Source: Carposina sasakii (taxonomy: Eukaryota; Arthropoda; Insecta; Lepidoptera; Carposinidae). From it: DNA of 64,000 nt. This document shows positions 1 to 9,294 of the stretch, piece by piece. The notes below the pieces were generated by a model that saw only the letters and a program-made list of their open reading frames with translations, was not told the origin of the DNA and ran no database searches. The stretch covers positions 5,456,001-5,520,000 of the forward strand of contig CP053157.1 of NCBI GenBank assembly GCA_014607495.2. Reading direction: 5' to 3'. How positions within the stretch are numbered: the stretch's first letter is position 1; every line of letters begins with the position of its first letter. The translations under genes were made by a program, and so were the position numbers.

Positions 1-189
1 GTTAGCTTAGGTTACTAACTAAAACTTTCATAGTTTTTTGACAATGCTCTGCAATATAAGCAACTTTGACAGCAATTTTCCTTTCAGCCGGTTTCGTTGC
101 TGGCACAGAGTCTGAGAGCTAAGCTGACTACCGGCTGACTTGTAATAAATGAATGAGTGAGAATTGACTGAAAAATAGGGATGCTCATA

Positions 190-430
190 AAATAACTATA
201 TCGATGTTTATGGATGAATACATTAAACAATTTTTTTTACATAAGCAAAAGAGCACTGATCGAATATGTGATCGAGTTTCGATATTTCGAGAATAACCCG
301 ATATCATGTTAAAATATCGATATGGCGATATTTTAGTTACAATTATCGATATTTTCATATGTCGATATTTCAGAGATTAATATCGATATTTCAACGATAT
401 CGATAAATATCGTACATCGATTTAATAAAA
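190..430. promoter_or_regulatory. Cluster of TATCGATA-like (DRE/BEAF-type) sites upstream of SPATA20
   Basis: About eight ATCGAT or TCGATA cores lie in 220 bases: near 199, 278, 314, 342, 361, 381, 397 and 415. Several are full TATCGATA palindromes. The cluster ends about 125 bases before the SPATA20 start codon. In insects TATCGATA is the DRE bound by DREF, and CGATA is the BEAF-32 boundary-protein core; both are typical of housekeeping promoters. The role here is inferred from position and motif density only. A degenerate AT-rich simple repeat is the alternative. Confidence 0.5.
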
Positions 431-544
431 TGTCAAACAAAACAAACTCGTTCATCTTCGATGAATGAGGTCAATTTTCTTACATAAAATTTCAATGTGG
501 TTAATAAAATAAAGCGATAGAAATCAAATTATTGTGTACCTATT

Positions 545-687
545 ATGCCGACGGGCCGTGCAGTTTTATTATTGAGGAGATTATCGACGGGAGACAATAG
601 GTTTAAAAATTTAAATCTCAATCAAAATATAGAACAATTGGTTTTTAACCCGGTTTGCAGTCATCGTGATTTGGCCTTCCCTAAAAG
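545..687 (+). CDS. SPATA20: SPATA20 exon 1 (presequence)
   Basis: ATG at 545 opens 47 codons plus two bases, ending at an AG/gtattt donor. The peptide begins [15 protein letters not shown], basic and amphipathic. The two leftover bases AG plus A at 1528 make an Arg codon that continues in frame into exon 2. The exon was identified by phase and by the expected mitochondrial-type N-terminus; homology here is weak. Confidence 0.7.
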
Positions 688-3600
688 GTATTTATAGCTA
701 TTACTTTTACTATTTGAACTTGTTTAGATAATGGTCATATTTGTGATAATTCCCTGGTTAATTCTTATTCCGTCTCAGACTAGAATTATTTTGACATTTG
801 GTGACCTTGTTTTTGTTTACATGTTGTGCATAAATATGTCAGATTGCACGAGAACGGAACTTGCACAAACCGATAATTAGATAATTAATAAGGTATGTTT
901 TAGAAATGTTATTCTCCTAAAATACCATTAAACCCAAAAGACTAAATAAAGGTCTACTGAGGAACCTGGTCATCATCAACTTTACATTTCTTATTACTCA
1001 ATGCAATTGTTATAATTCTTTACAGTACTTAGAAATTAAACAAAAATAATTGTATCAACAAAATAATATAAGGTAAAGTTTCCATTTTAAAGTTTTATTT
1101 AGCATGTAGTGTAGGTTTAACTGTATACCCATCGGGGACATATTTTATTAATGTTTTTTATGAAATAAGAAAACACCAGAGATTTAGGCACTTAATGCAG
1201 GAAAACTAAGTAAGTCAAAACTAGACAAATTCCTATCGTCCCGATAGAGAACAACTTTGTAAATATATTTAATTTTGTATAGGGTTAGTTAGTTTAGCAA
1301 CATAGATTTGTAAAATTATTAATAAAGAAATGGAAAAAATCCCTTACCCGGGTGGGAATCGAACCCACGACCTGTGCATTCCGCGTGTCACTAGATTTGG
1401 CCTATTATAAAATACTCATATCTTGTACACATAATAAATACTAAACCTAATTCCAGTACTTATTGGTCTTGACTGTGTACAGCTTAAATAATAAAACTAG
1501 GTTCATTATTATTTATTCAAATTACAGATTGTCAACATTTTCTTACAACAACCTCAGCCCTCCACAGCTGACGAGGAGTTTGAGTGACAACATTATAAAA
1601 ATGGCCACTGCTTCCGATACTCCAAATCCAGTTGAGCCAAAACATACCAATCGTTTAGTTACGGAGAAATCTCCTTATCTACTGCAGCATGCTCACAACC
1701 CTGTACAGTGGTACCCATGGGGCCAAGAAGCCATAGACATAGCCAAAAAAGAGAACAAACTCATCTTCCTCTCTGTAGGCTACTCCACTTGCCATTGGTG
1801 TCATGTTATGGAGAAAGAGTCATTTGAGAATGAGGAGGTGGCAAAAGTTATGAATGAGCATTACATCAACATTAAAGTTGACAGGGAGGAGCGTCCAGAT
1901 ATAGACAGGGTCTATATGCTGTTTGTGATGGCCACTACTGGAGGTGGTGGGTGGCCGATGTCTGTCTTTCTGACTCCAGACCTTCGCCCTGTAAGTGGAG
2001 GCACATATTTCCCACCTGAAGACCGTTGGGGTCGCCCAGGTTTCAAGTCCATACTTCTCTCTCTAGCCAAAAAGTGGAGAGATGATAATGCGCAGTTTGT
2101 CCACGCCAGCTCTTGTATTATGGATGAGCTGGTCAAAATATCTAAAATAGGCTCTCAAGCTGCATCCGTCCCAGGTGAAAGTACATGGAATAAATGCGTA
2201 CAAAAGTATATGAGCATATACGAGACTGACTTCGGAGGGTTCGGTATGGCGCCTAAGTTTCCGCACGCCTCAATCCTGAATTTCCTCTTCCACTATTATG
2301 CTCGCGACAAATCACATCCAGAGGGTAAGAAATGCCTTGAGATGTGTCTGCATACTTTGACGAAAATTGCAAAGGGCGGCATTCATGATCACATATCTGG
2401 TGGATTTGCGCGATACTCGGTAGACAACGATTGGCACGTACCGCATTTCGAGAAGATGCTCTACGACCAGGCACAGTTCGTGGCGGCATACACAGACGCC
2501 TTCCTTGCTACTAAAGATGAATTCTTCGCGGAAGTGGTGCGTGATATTATCAAGTATGTCAACAGGGATCTACGTCACCCGTCAGGAGGCTACTACAGTG
2601 CCGAAGATGCGGATTCGTACCCTGAGTTTGGAGCTACCCATAAAAAGGAAGGCGCGTTTTGTACTTGGGAATACAGTGAGCTTCAATCCCTATTAGATGG
2701 CAAAAAAGTTAAATGATATTTCATATTTAGATGTATTCTCGGATTACTTTAATGTTGAGGAAGATGGCAACATTTCTCCCACAAGTGATCCTCATGAGGA
2801 ACTTACAAATAAGAATGTATTGATTGTGTACGGCAGTAAAGAGGAGACTGCAGAAAAGTTTGGCTTGACAATGGAGCAGTTGAATGAGGTTCTTAATGAG
2901 TGCACTAGCATTTTGTACGAAGCTCGTCAGAAGAGGCCTCGTCCACACTTGGATACTAAGATGTTGTGTTCTTGGAACGGTTTGATGATAGCTGGACTAG
3001 CTGAAGCCGGTCAAGGATTGGGTGACAAGGAGTACGTGGATGACGCCATTAAGACTGCAAACTTCATAAAAGAGCACTTATACGACCCTGAAACGAAGAC
3101 GCTGTTGCGCTCATGTTACCTGGCTGACGACGGATCCATCGCTCAAATGTAAGTATGAGCGTTTACTGGAATAAATTTTGCAGTTAATTTATTATTATAA
3201 CACTAGATCACTTAAGTATATTATACGAGTCATTGCTAGTGGCCCAAGCCACAAGTCCAATTCTAATAAGTCGTCGTCTGATAGAGATCTCAAACAGTTC
3301 TTTAAAACAGAACTGTGACGGTTTTGTTTTTCAGAGAAAAGCCAATCAAAGGGTTCTTGGAAGACTACGCGTACGTTATCAAAGGTCTGCTCAACCTTTA
3401 CGAGGCGTCCCTCGACCTGTGTTGGCTAAACTGGGCGCGTGAACTGCAGAAGACGCAGAACGAACTGTTCTGGGACGAGGTGGATGGTGGCTTCTTCACT
3501 TGCTCCGCTGAAGACACTACGGTGGTACTGAAGCTGAAAGCAGGTGAGGCCTGGCTATATTTTTACCGTGATGTGCAGAATACTTGCAACATATATCTTC

Positions 3601-6600
3601 GATAAATGTTACAACTATAAACATTTGAAATAGATACATACATACTCGATTTTCCTGACGTCCATTCGTCATCGTTAACTTGAATCCATTTCAATATCTA
3701 CGTCTTCTTAATCATTCATAGATTTATGCAAGTATACTTACGGTCACCAACCCGCCTGCCCAGCGTGGTGACTATGGGCAAAACCCCCCTGTGGCAGTAG
3801 CCTTGTGGCGTGCCCTGGGGGAGGCCTACGTCCAGCAGTGGACTGCGATAGGCTGACGACGACTTACTCGTAGGTAGGTAGTTCTGTTGTTCAGGCGTTA
3901 AGACATTTTATGACTATATTTCTGTTAGTTTATATACTTATTACACGCGGCCGTCCACGACTTTGCCCGCGTCGACTACAGAATGTAGCACATGTCGCAT
4001 CTTCCTACTCCAAACTATTTGTAGGCATGAAAATTTCAAGAAGATAGTAAATAGAGATTGAAGCAGTAACAAACCTACTTTCGCATTTATAATATCAAGT
4101 TGGGATATTCATATTTGTATTTTCTTAATTCACAGACCAAGATGGGTCAGAGCCTTCCGGCAACAGTGTTTCGTGTCACAACCTACAACGCCTGGCCGCT
4201 TACGCCGACAAGAGTGCGGCCCCGGAGGGAGGGGAAAAGAGAAGGACATGGCTAAGAGACTGCTGCAAGCGTTCTCGAAGAGACTCAACGATTCGCCGAC
4301 TGCACTGCCGGAGATGATGTCGGCGCTTATGTTCTATAATGATTCGCCTACGCAGGTGAGTTGCTTACCTACATACATAATAATACGGCTACGTTCTCGA
4401 ATTGGGGTAGTTAGAACAGCAGTTCCCCTAGCATGACCACGCATCGTAGATATCGTATCGTCTCTATACAAAATTCAACATGGCGGCTATATTTATCGTA
4501 TTATGACAGGCTAAATGTCGATAAATCGGTTTATTATAACGTGTTTCGCAGGTCATGCTACTTGAGCTAGATTATAAAGGATATCACGTAGCTAGTTTAG
4601 TATAGCCGGGACAGACAAGTTGCTAGCTTAGAGCCTAAGTGAATGCCTATGTTATGGAATACCTATGTTACCTAGTCGACTCTTACGACATGCACGGAAG
4701 GAGATGCATTTTAATGGGGCATTCTCATAGGTGATAAGCTAATACCTTGTCACTGATAATTTACCTACACCTGTCCCCGCTATGTTAAACGTAACTCTGG
4801 GATCACCCTTATGATCCTGCAGTGCTGGCTGCCTTATTTTGAAAATGTAGCTATAAATCCATTGATACTTATATACATATGTATGTAAATAAATATGATC
4901 GATTCTGACAGTCACACTTAAACCTAAACGTAAAATTAGTCCTACCTGTCCTTTTCCCTCTCAGCCATTTATGTTAAGAACGGAGAGAGATAGACCTGAC
5001 TAAGATTAGATTTATGTTTAAGGTGACGGTCAGTTTTCACTTCGAACACATTCGCGTTAATGTAAAGCGGCTAATCAATCACATTATGGCGTGATAATGT
5101 GATGTCATAATAAACTGACTTTTAGAAAAAAAATTTAACCGACTTCAAAGTTTAACTAAAAAGCAATAAATAACGTAACTAATTTATCTACTTAATACAT
5201 ATTGAATATCTCAAATTATTTAAATATTTACAACTTAATACCTAATACTTTAACAAAGTCATCTTTAACTATTTAAATATTTATAATTATAATTATAACT
5301 TATTTTTTGGAGTCGGTGCCAGCCTAGGTAACGTAGTCTGTTGTATTGATGGACGCGCGCGGCTGGCAACGACACACACAACGCAAAATACAATACGGTG
5401 TAGTAGGCAGCGGTAATGCAATTTCCTATTCTTGGTTTTACTATTTAGTGTGGGTCAGTTTTCTTAATTACATTTATTTGTTTGGCTGGCACCGACTCCA
5501 AAAAATAAGTTATAATTATAAATATTTAAATAGTTAAAGATGACTTTGTTAAAGTATTAGGTATTAAGTTGTAAATATTTAAATAATTTGAGATATTCAA
5601 TATGTATTAAGTAGATAAATTAGTTACGTTATTTATTGCTTTTTAGTTAAACTTTGAAGTCGGTTAAATTTTTTTTCTAAAAGTCAGTTTATTTCTCGAT
5701 TTTTTGTTGTGTTAATGCGTTGTGGACTTAAATAGATGCTAGTTTATACAGGCTGATTTTTGGTCGTCAACGTTCCCGAAAACTACGTAATCTCCTTATC
5801 ATCACTATCATTTTTCTCCATGGAAGCATACCTGGGAAGTGTCTGGTTTCCAAAATATTAGGGTCCAAAGTTGAGTAAATAGACTACGTTTTTCTGCATG
5901 AATGCACATAGACGCGCGTAGCAAGATTTTTCACGAGAAATAATTAATATCTGTCTATGAAAAAACCTAGCATAAACACTAGACACTATAAATTTCGCCG
6001 GATCAAGTAATCAAATAAAAAAAAATCCCTGCATTTTTTTTTGACTTACTTTATTTGTTGTATAGAGTACGTACCCTTCGTTAATGGTGGCCACAAAAAA
6101 ACACCCTGTATAGTTTCCATCGACCAATTGCAGTACTGTCCCCTAACTCCTAACCGTTAAGGAGTTCTGTAGCTTGACCATCAGCACAGCAGCATCAGAT
6201 GTTGATTCAAGTATACCTCACAAGCAACAAGTTAGCCCTACATACCACTATATAGTTTCCATCGACCAATTTTAGTACTGTCTCCCATCCTAACCGTTAA
6301 GGAGTTCTGTAGCTTCATCATCAGCACAACAGCATCAGATGTTGATTCAAGTAACACGTTAGCCCTACATACTACTAAATAGTTTCCATCGACCAATTTT
6401 AGTACTGTCTCCCAACTCCTAACCGTTAAGGAGTTCTGTAGCTTCATCTTCAGCACAGCACTATCAGATGTTGATTCAAGTAACACGTCAGCCCTACACA
6501 CTACTAAATAGTTTTCATCGACCAATTGCTGTACTGTCTCCCAACTCCTAACCGTTAAGGAGTTCTGTAGCTTCATCATCAGCACAGCAGCATCAGATGT

Positions 6601-9294
6601 TGATTCAAGTAACACGTTAGCCCTATGTACTACTAAATAGTTTTCATCGACCAATGGCCGTACTGTCTCCCAACTCCTAACCGTTAAGGAGTTCTGTATC
6701 TTCATCATCAGCACAGCAGCATCAGATGTTTATTCAAGTAACACGTTAGACCTACATACTACTGAATAGTTTCCATTGACCAATTGCAGTACTGTATCCT
6801 AACTCCTAACCGTTAAGGAGTTCTGTAGCTTCATCATCAGCACAGCAGCATTAGATGTTGACACCCTGAAGCATATACCTGAGTAGGACATGATTACGTA
6901 ACAAAAGCACCATACGAGCATACAATTTTCGGTGGTTGCCCTAGATTTCTCCTGGATCCCATCATCAGATCCTGACCTGGTGAAAATGGGACCACCTCAG
7001 AAGTGAACTCTATCCAACCAAAAAAAAATTTTTGAAATCCGTTTATAATTGACGGAAATATCGGTGAACATACATAAAAAAATATTATACATACAGACGA
7101 ATTGAGAACCTCCTCCTTTTTATGAAGTCGGTTAAAAATGAAAACAACGGCGCTACGTGATTGGTTGAACTGTTTACGTTTACGCGATCGAGTTCGAAGT
7201 CAAAACTCGCACTAAGCCCTCAGGTATCTATGTATTTATATACCGTTGCTTAGTACACACACGAGACCTTAGGGATCTTAATGTGGGACACGTACACATA
7301 CATTCAACACATTAACCTAAATGCGTTGTATGTATCTATGTATGTAAATAAATATAAAGCGTGTGTTATTATTCTACCCTCTAATCACCAATTTCCAGGT
7401 GCTAATATCAGGCGGCTGCTCCGACCCTCGTACCCTCGAATTAGTGCGTGTGGTCCGTTCCCGGTTGCTCCCCGGACGTGTGCTGGCGGTGGCCGACCCG
7501 GCGGAGTGCGTCGCCGGTATGTCCGACATACGTGAGTATGTCTACCGCTATAATGCTTGGGCGCCATTCATTAATTACGCACTAGCGGTCGCCCACGACT
7601 TCGTTCGCGTGAAAGGGCATTACCAGCAAAGCCGGGGCGAGTCATATATAGCCTATTATTCTTCGATAAATTGGGCCATCTAACACTGAAAGAATTTTTC
7701 AAATCGGACTAGTAGTTTCTGAGATTAGCCCGTTCGAACAAACAAACTCTGGTGGGATGTAGTCTTAATAGTTCTTACGTAAGATCACAGAAATGCGCAA
7801 AGAAAAAAATATACTTTGAAAAAGCGCGGACAACCGTGCGAAAGCCGAACTTATAATGCCGTTAGAAGAGCCGAATAGAAATTACACATTCACGGACAGA
7901 AACAACATAGCTCTCGAATGTGCAAACTGGCAAAGATAGTCTTACGTAATAAATGAATGGCGCCTTGCTGCTCGGCACCCTGATTACCTAATTTGCAATA
8001 GCAAAGCCGAGTATTCGAGTTGAAATGTCAAAATTGGTTTGAAATTCATTTTACGTAGTTCGAATTTGACAAGCAATCAGCAATTTTTTTTCAATTTTCT
8101 CTGTCGCTTTGCTTTTGCTGAGCTTTTGCTAGATAGGTTATAAGGGAGCGGATTGGGGGATTGGTTTGTGTGACACTATGCTTTTTTTATTTGTCATACA
8201 GATTTTAAACATACTTACAGGATGTTTTTTGGTCGTCAAGGTTTCCGAATACCACGTTATCTCAACATCATCACGATCATTTTTCTCCATAGAAAGTATA
8301 GTGTCTGGTTCCCAAGATATTACGGTCCAAAGTTGAGTAAATAGATTGTATTTTTTACATTAATGCACATAGACGCGTGTAACAAGATATTTTCACGAAA
8401 ATAATTAAAATCTGTCTTTAAAAAAACTAACACAAACACTGGGCACTATAAATTCCGCCCGATCAATAAGATTAAAATCTGTATGATAGGAAATAGTATA
8501 CTGCGAGAGCTTATTCTTTTCACCATTAGGGGTTGGGCCTAAATGTCCGTTTAGAATACGTTAGGCTTCGCATGAAAATTAGTTATTTTCTTGAACATTG
8601 TAATAGTCTTTTTCTTGCATTCTTTACTTTGTACATAAACCTGAGTGCCAGATATCGAAAAAAATTAAGCAGAATCCAGAGTGAACCGTTGGCCAAGACA
8701 AATATTTATACAGTACCGGAAGATATTATACATACACATCCGCCTATTGAAGTACACTGCTGAACCTAGGCCTTTCTAACATAGGGCACGCCATAAAGCT
8801 AGCCATAGAGGGGTTTTGCGCATAGTTACCACGCTGGGTAAGCGGGTTGGTGACCACAGTATGAAGTTAAAGGAGGCGCTGCTCACCTCTTGGAAACCCT
8901 TAATCACATTTTACGATACCCACGGGCAGACTTCAGGTGGTGTTATTCTACTCTACACGACAATTTAGCATATTGACTGTCACCTACTATATAATTGCGT
9001 CTTGTTGGTTTTCTCACTTAGTATAGGGTTTTGTTTTCTAGAGATCCCGCCGACGTTTATTTGCGTCCTAGCAGTGTTGAACTGATGTCGGCATTCTAAG
9101 CAAATCTGCCGGCATTAAATACAAGTAAACACATTTTGTGAACGTGTATTCCCTTTCCAGTGCTAAGCCGCATCAGGTCATCCGGAGACCGTCCCACCGC
9201 CTACGTGTGTCGTCGCTACGCTTGCTCGCTACCGGTCACCGATGTCAAACAACTGGAGAACCTGCTTGACGAAACACCGGCTAAACATAACTAA
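545..9294 (+). CDS. SPATA20: SPATA20 orthologue (thioredoxin-fold DUF255 protein), six exons, two frameshifts
   Basis: Exons: 545-687, 1528-3148, 3335-3543, 4136-4355, 7399-7531 and 9161-9294, all with GT/AG junctions and matching phases. Total is about 819 codons once two indels are allowed for (human SPATA20, about 786). Residues 1-47 are Arg/Leu-rich without acidic residues at the very start, like a mitochondrial presequence. The thioredoxin-like DUF255 domain follows, with family motifs [22 protein letters not shown] (CxxC at about C136 and C139), [23 protein letters not shown] and [13 protein letters not shown]. The (alpha/alpha)6 C-terminal part contains [15 protein letters not shown] and GFLEDYAY. 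The family is linked to spermatogenesis and redox folding; its exact reaction is unsettled. Frame breaks: an extra A in the A6 run 2702-2707 (otherwise TGA at 2714 truncates at about 443 residues) and a missing base between 4220 and 4238. An in-frame ATG at 1603 could give a shorter cytosolic form. Confidence 0.9.
1345..1400 (-). mobile_element. tRNA-derived SINE fragment (B-box region)
   Basis: The reverse complement contains GTGGGTTCGATTCCCAC, a tRNA T-arm with a good B box. No A-box half or acceptor stem is visible, so it is a truncated SINE head in SPATA20 intron 1, not a tRNA gene. The rest of intron 1 (688-1527) is AT-rich with nothing recognisable. Confidence 0.6.
1528..3148 (+). CDS. 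SPATA20: SPATA20 exon 2 (thioredoxin domain; frameshift)
   Basis: The acceptor is attacag at 1527 and the donor is AAT/gtaagt. It encodes the CHWC thioredoxin motif and most of the catalytic fold. The frame changes at 2702-2707: conserved sequence reads LLDGKK in the first frame and [15 protein letters not shown] in the +1 frame, so five A instead of six would restore a continuous protein. Confidence 0.93.
3335..3543 (+). CDS. SPATA20: SPATA20 exon 3
   Basis: It runs from the tttttcag acceptor to the GCAG/gtgagg donor. The protein segment contains [20 protein letters not shown] and [13 protein letters not shown], matching the conserved GFLEDYA...GLLDLYEAS and LFWD...GGYF blocks of SPATA20. 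Confidence 0.93.
3544..4135 (+). mobile_element. LINE 3'-tail repeat in SPATA20 intron 3 (core 3738-3866)
   Basis: Positions 3738-3866 carry a tail very common in Lepidoptera: GGTGACTATGGGC..., then GGGGGAGGCCTACGTCCAGC, AGTGGACTGCGATAGGCTG and a short GAC repeat. It is the 3' end of a non-LTR element on the plus strand. Near 3945 a short stretch resembles another common Lepidoptera repeat (ACGACTTTGCCCGCGT). The rest of the intron holds nothing recognisable. Confidence 0.55.
4136..4355 (+). CDS. SPATA20: SPATA20 exon 4 (second frameshift)
   Basis: It runs from the cacag acceptor to ACGCAG/gtgagt. The first half ([20 protein letters not shown]) is in phase with exon 3. The second half ([14 protein letters not shown], then ALPEMMSAL) matches the family in a different frame. 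One base is missing between about 4210 and 4239, most simply in C4 (4220-4223), G4 (4231-4234) or A4 (4235-4238). Confidence 0.88.
4680..4860. mobile_element. SINE-like repeat body
   Basis: It shares blocks with 19640-19815 and 26340-26480: cgacatgcacg, gctatgttaaacgt, and gatcctgcagtgctggct followed by ccttattttgaaaa. The tRNA-headed member of this family is at 26262-26550. This copy lacks the head. It lies in SPATA20 intron 4. Confidence 0.5.
4894..5035. mobile_element. Small MITE, second copy of the 18177-18311 family
   Basis: Positions 4897-5033 align along their length with 18177-18311: shared CGATT, GTCACACTTAAAC, GTCCTACCTGTCC, CTCTCAGCCATTTATGTTAA and GAACGGA. The right end is less clear than in the 18-kb copy. 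A third fragment starts at 11308. Confidence 0.6.
5109..5693. mobile_element. Fold-back MITE with about 210-bp near-identical arms
   Basis: The left arm 5109-5324 (216 nt) and the reverse complement of the right arm 5484-5693 (210 nt) agree base for base except for one 6-bp AATTAT unit. The 159-bp spacer has no coding potential. The termini are AATAAACTGACTTTTAG, followed by TTTAACCGACTTCAAAG, a motif found in other repeats here (7120-7138, 55122). No transposase is present, so it is non-autonomous. It sits in SPATA20 intron 4 in the transcribed strand, so pre-mRNA would form a long dsRNA hairpin. Confidence 0.9.
5747..6110 (+). mobile_element. TACAGG-ended MITE, copy A
   Basis: It starts TACAGGCTGATTTTTGGTCGTC and ends AAAAAAACACCCTGTA: imperfect terminal inverted repeats flanked by TA, as in Tc1/mariner-type insertions. 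Its interior (about 360 bp) is repeated at 8216-8470 and, inverted, at 35711-36107. Its right terminus touches the first unit of the tandem array at 6111. Confidence 0.7.
6111..6864. repeat. Tandem satellite, about 5.8 units of 129 bp
   Basis: TAGTTTYCATCGACCA recurs at 6111, 6253, 6380, 6509, 6638 and 6767 (periods 142, 127, 129, 129, 129). Each unit has AACTCCTAACCGTTAAGGAG, a 7-8 bp inverted repeat, and a CATCAGCACAGCAGCATCAG block. Since 129 is a multiple of three, the minus strand stays open for four units (6714-6238), giving a 43-residue repeat. That is a by-product of unit length unless shown otherwise. It lies in SPATA20 intron 4. Confidence 0.9.
7018..7138. repeat. Lepidopteran repeat tail ending in GAAGTCGGTTAAAA
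   Basis: It contains GAATTGAGAACCTCCTCC, then TTTTTATGAAGTCGGTTAAAA, a terminus repeated widely in Lepidoptera and matching the outer part of the fold-back arms at 5109. No coding content. Confidence 0.5.
7399..7531 (+). CDS. SPATA20: SPATA20 exon 5
   Basis: It runs from the atttccag acceptor to the ATAC/gtgagt donor, entering in phase 0 and leaving in phase 1. The peptide [20 protein letters not shown], then [22 protein letters not shown], corresponds to the C-terminal IVICGD...VLILADG region of SPATA20. It is GC-rich compared with its surroundings. Confidence 0.9.
7565..7745 (+). mobile_element. Short non-LTR-type 3' repeat fragment
   Basis: It reads CGCACTAGCGGTCGCCCACG, then ACTTCGTTCGCGTGAA, and ends near CGGACTAGTAGTTTCTGAG, ATTAGCCCGTTCGAACAAAC. 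This is the common Lepidoptera pattern of a 'cgcgactt cgt ccgcgtg' start and an 'AATCGGT...AAACAAAC' end. Relatives lie at 20752-20938 and 23414-23610. SPATA20 intron 5. Confidence 0.55.
8216..8486 (+). mobile_element. TACAGG-ended MITE, copy B (right end missing)
   Basis: It starts TACAGGATGTTTTTTGGTCG and follows copy A through CCAAAGTTGAGTAAATAGA and CACATAGACGCG to CCCGATCAATAA, where similarity stops. The truncated copy sits between an inverted pair, TCATACAGATTTTAA (8194) and TTAAAATCTGTATGA (8472), suggesting insertion into, or capture by, another palindromic element. Confidence 0.6.
8767..8866 (-). mobile_element. LINE 3'-tail repeat, reverse orientation
   Basis: The reverse complement contains GGTCACCAACCCGCTTACCC, then AGCGTGGTAACTATG and a GTGCCCTATG stretch, the same tail as at 3738-3866. 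SPATA20 intron 5. Confidence 0.55.
9161..9294 (+). CDS. SPATA20: SPATA20 exon 6 (terminal) with stop
   Basis: The acceptor is ccctttccag. One base from exon 5 plus TG gives Leu. The peptide includes [20 protein letters not shown] and ends at TAA 9292-9294, matching the conserved ATAYVCENQACSLPVT-type C-terminus. Confidence 0.92.

Noticed and set aside
2708..2730. A 23-nt sequence gttaaatg...atttag that looks like a mini-intron at the SPATA20 exon 2 frameshift
   Set aside because: Too short for splicing, and removing it gives a frame (MYSRITLML) unlike the family, whereas deleting one A restores [14 protein letters not shown] and the conserved EDGNISP.
6238..6714. A 158-residue repeat protein on the minus strand
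   Set aside because: It lies entirely in the 129-bp satellite, starts and stops inside it, and is explained by unit length being a multiple of three.
6111..6864. CRISPR-like array
   Set aside because: Units are 129-bp tandem copies with no unique spacers, in a eukaryotic intron.
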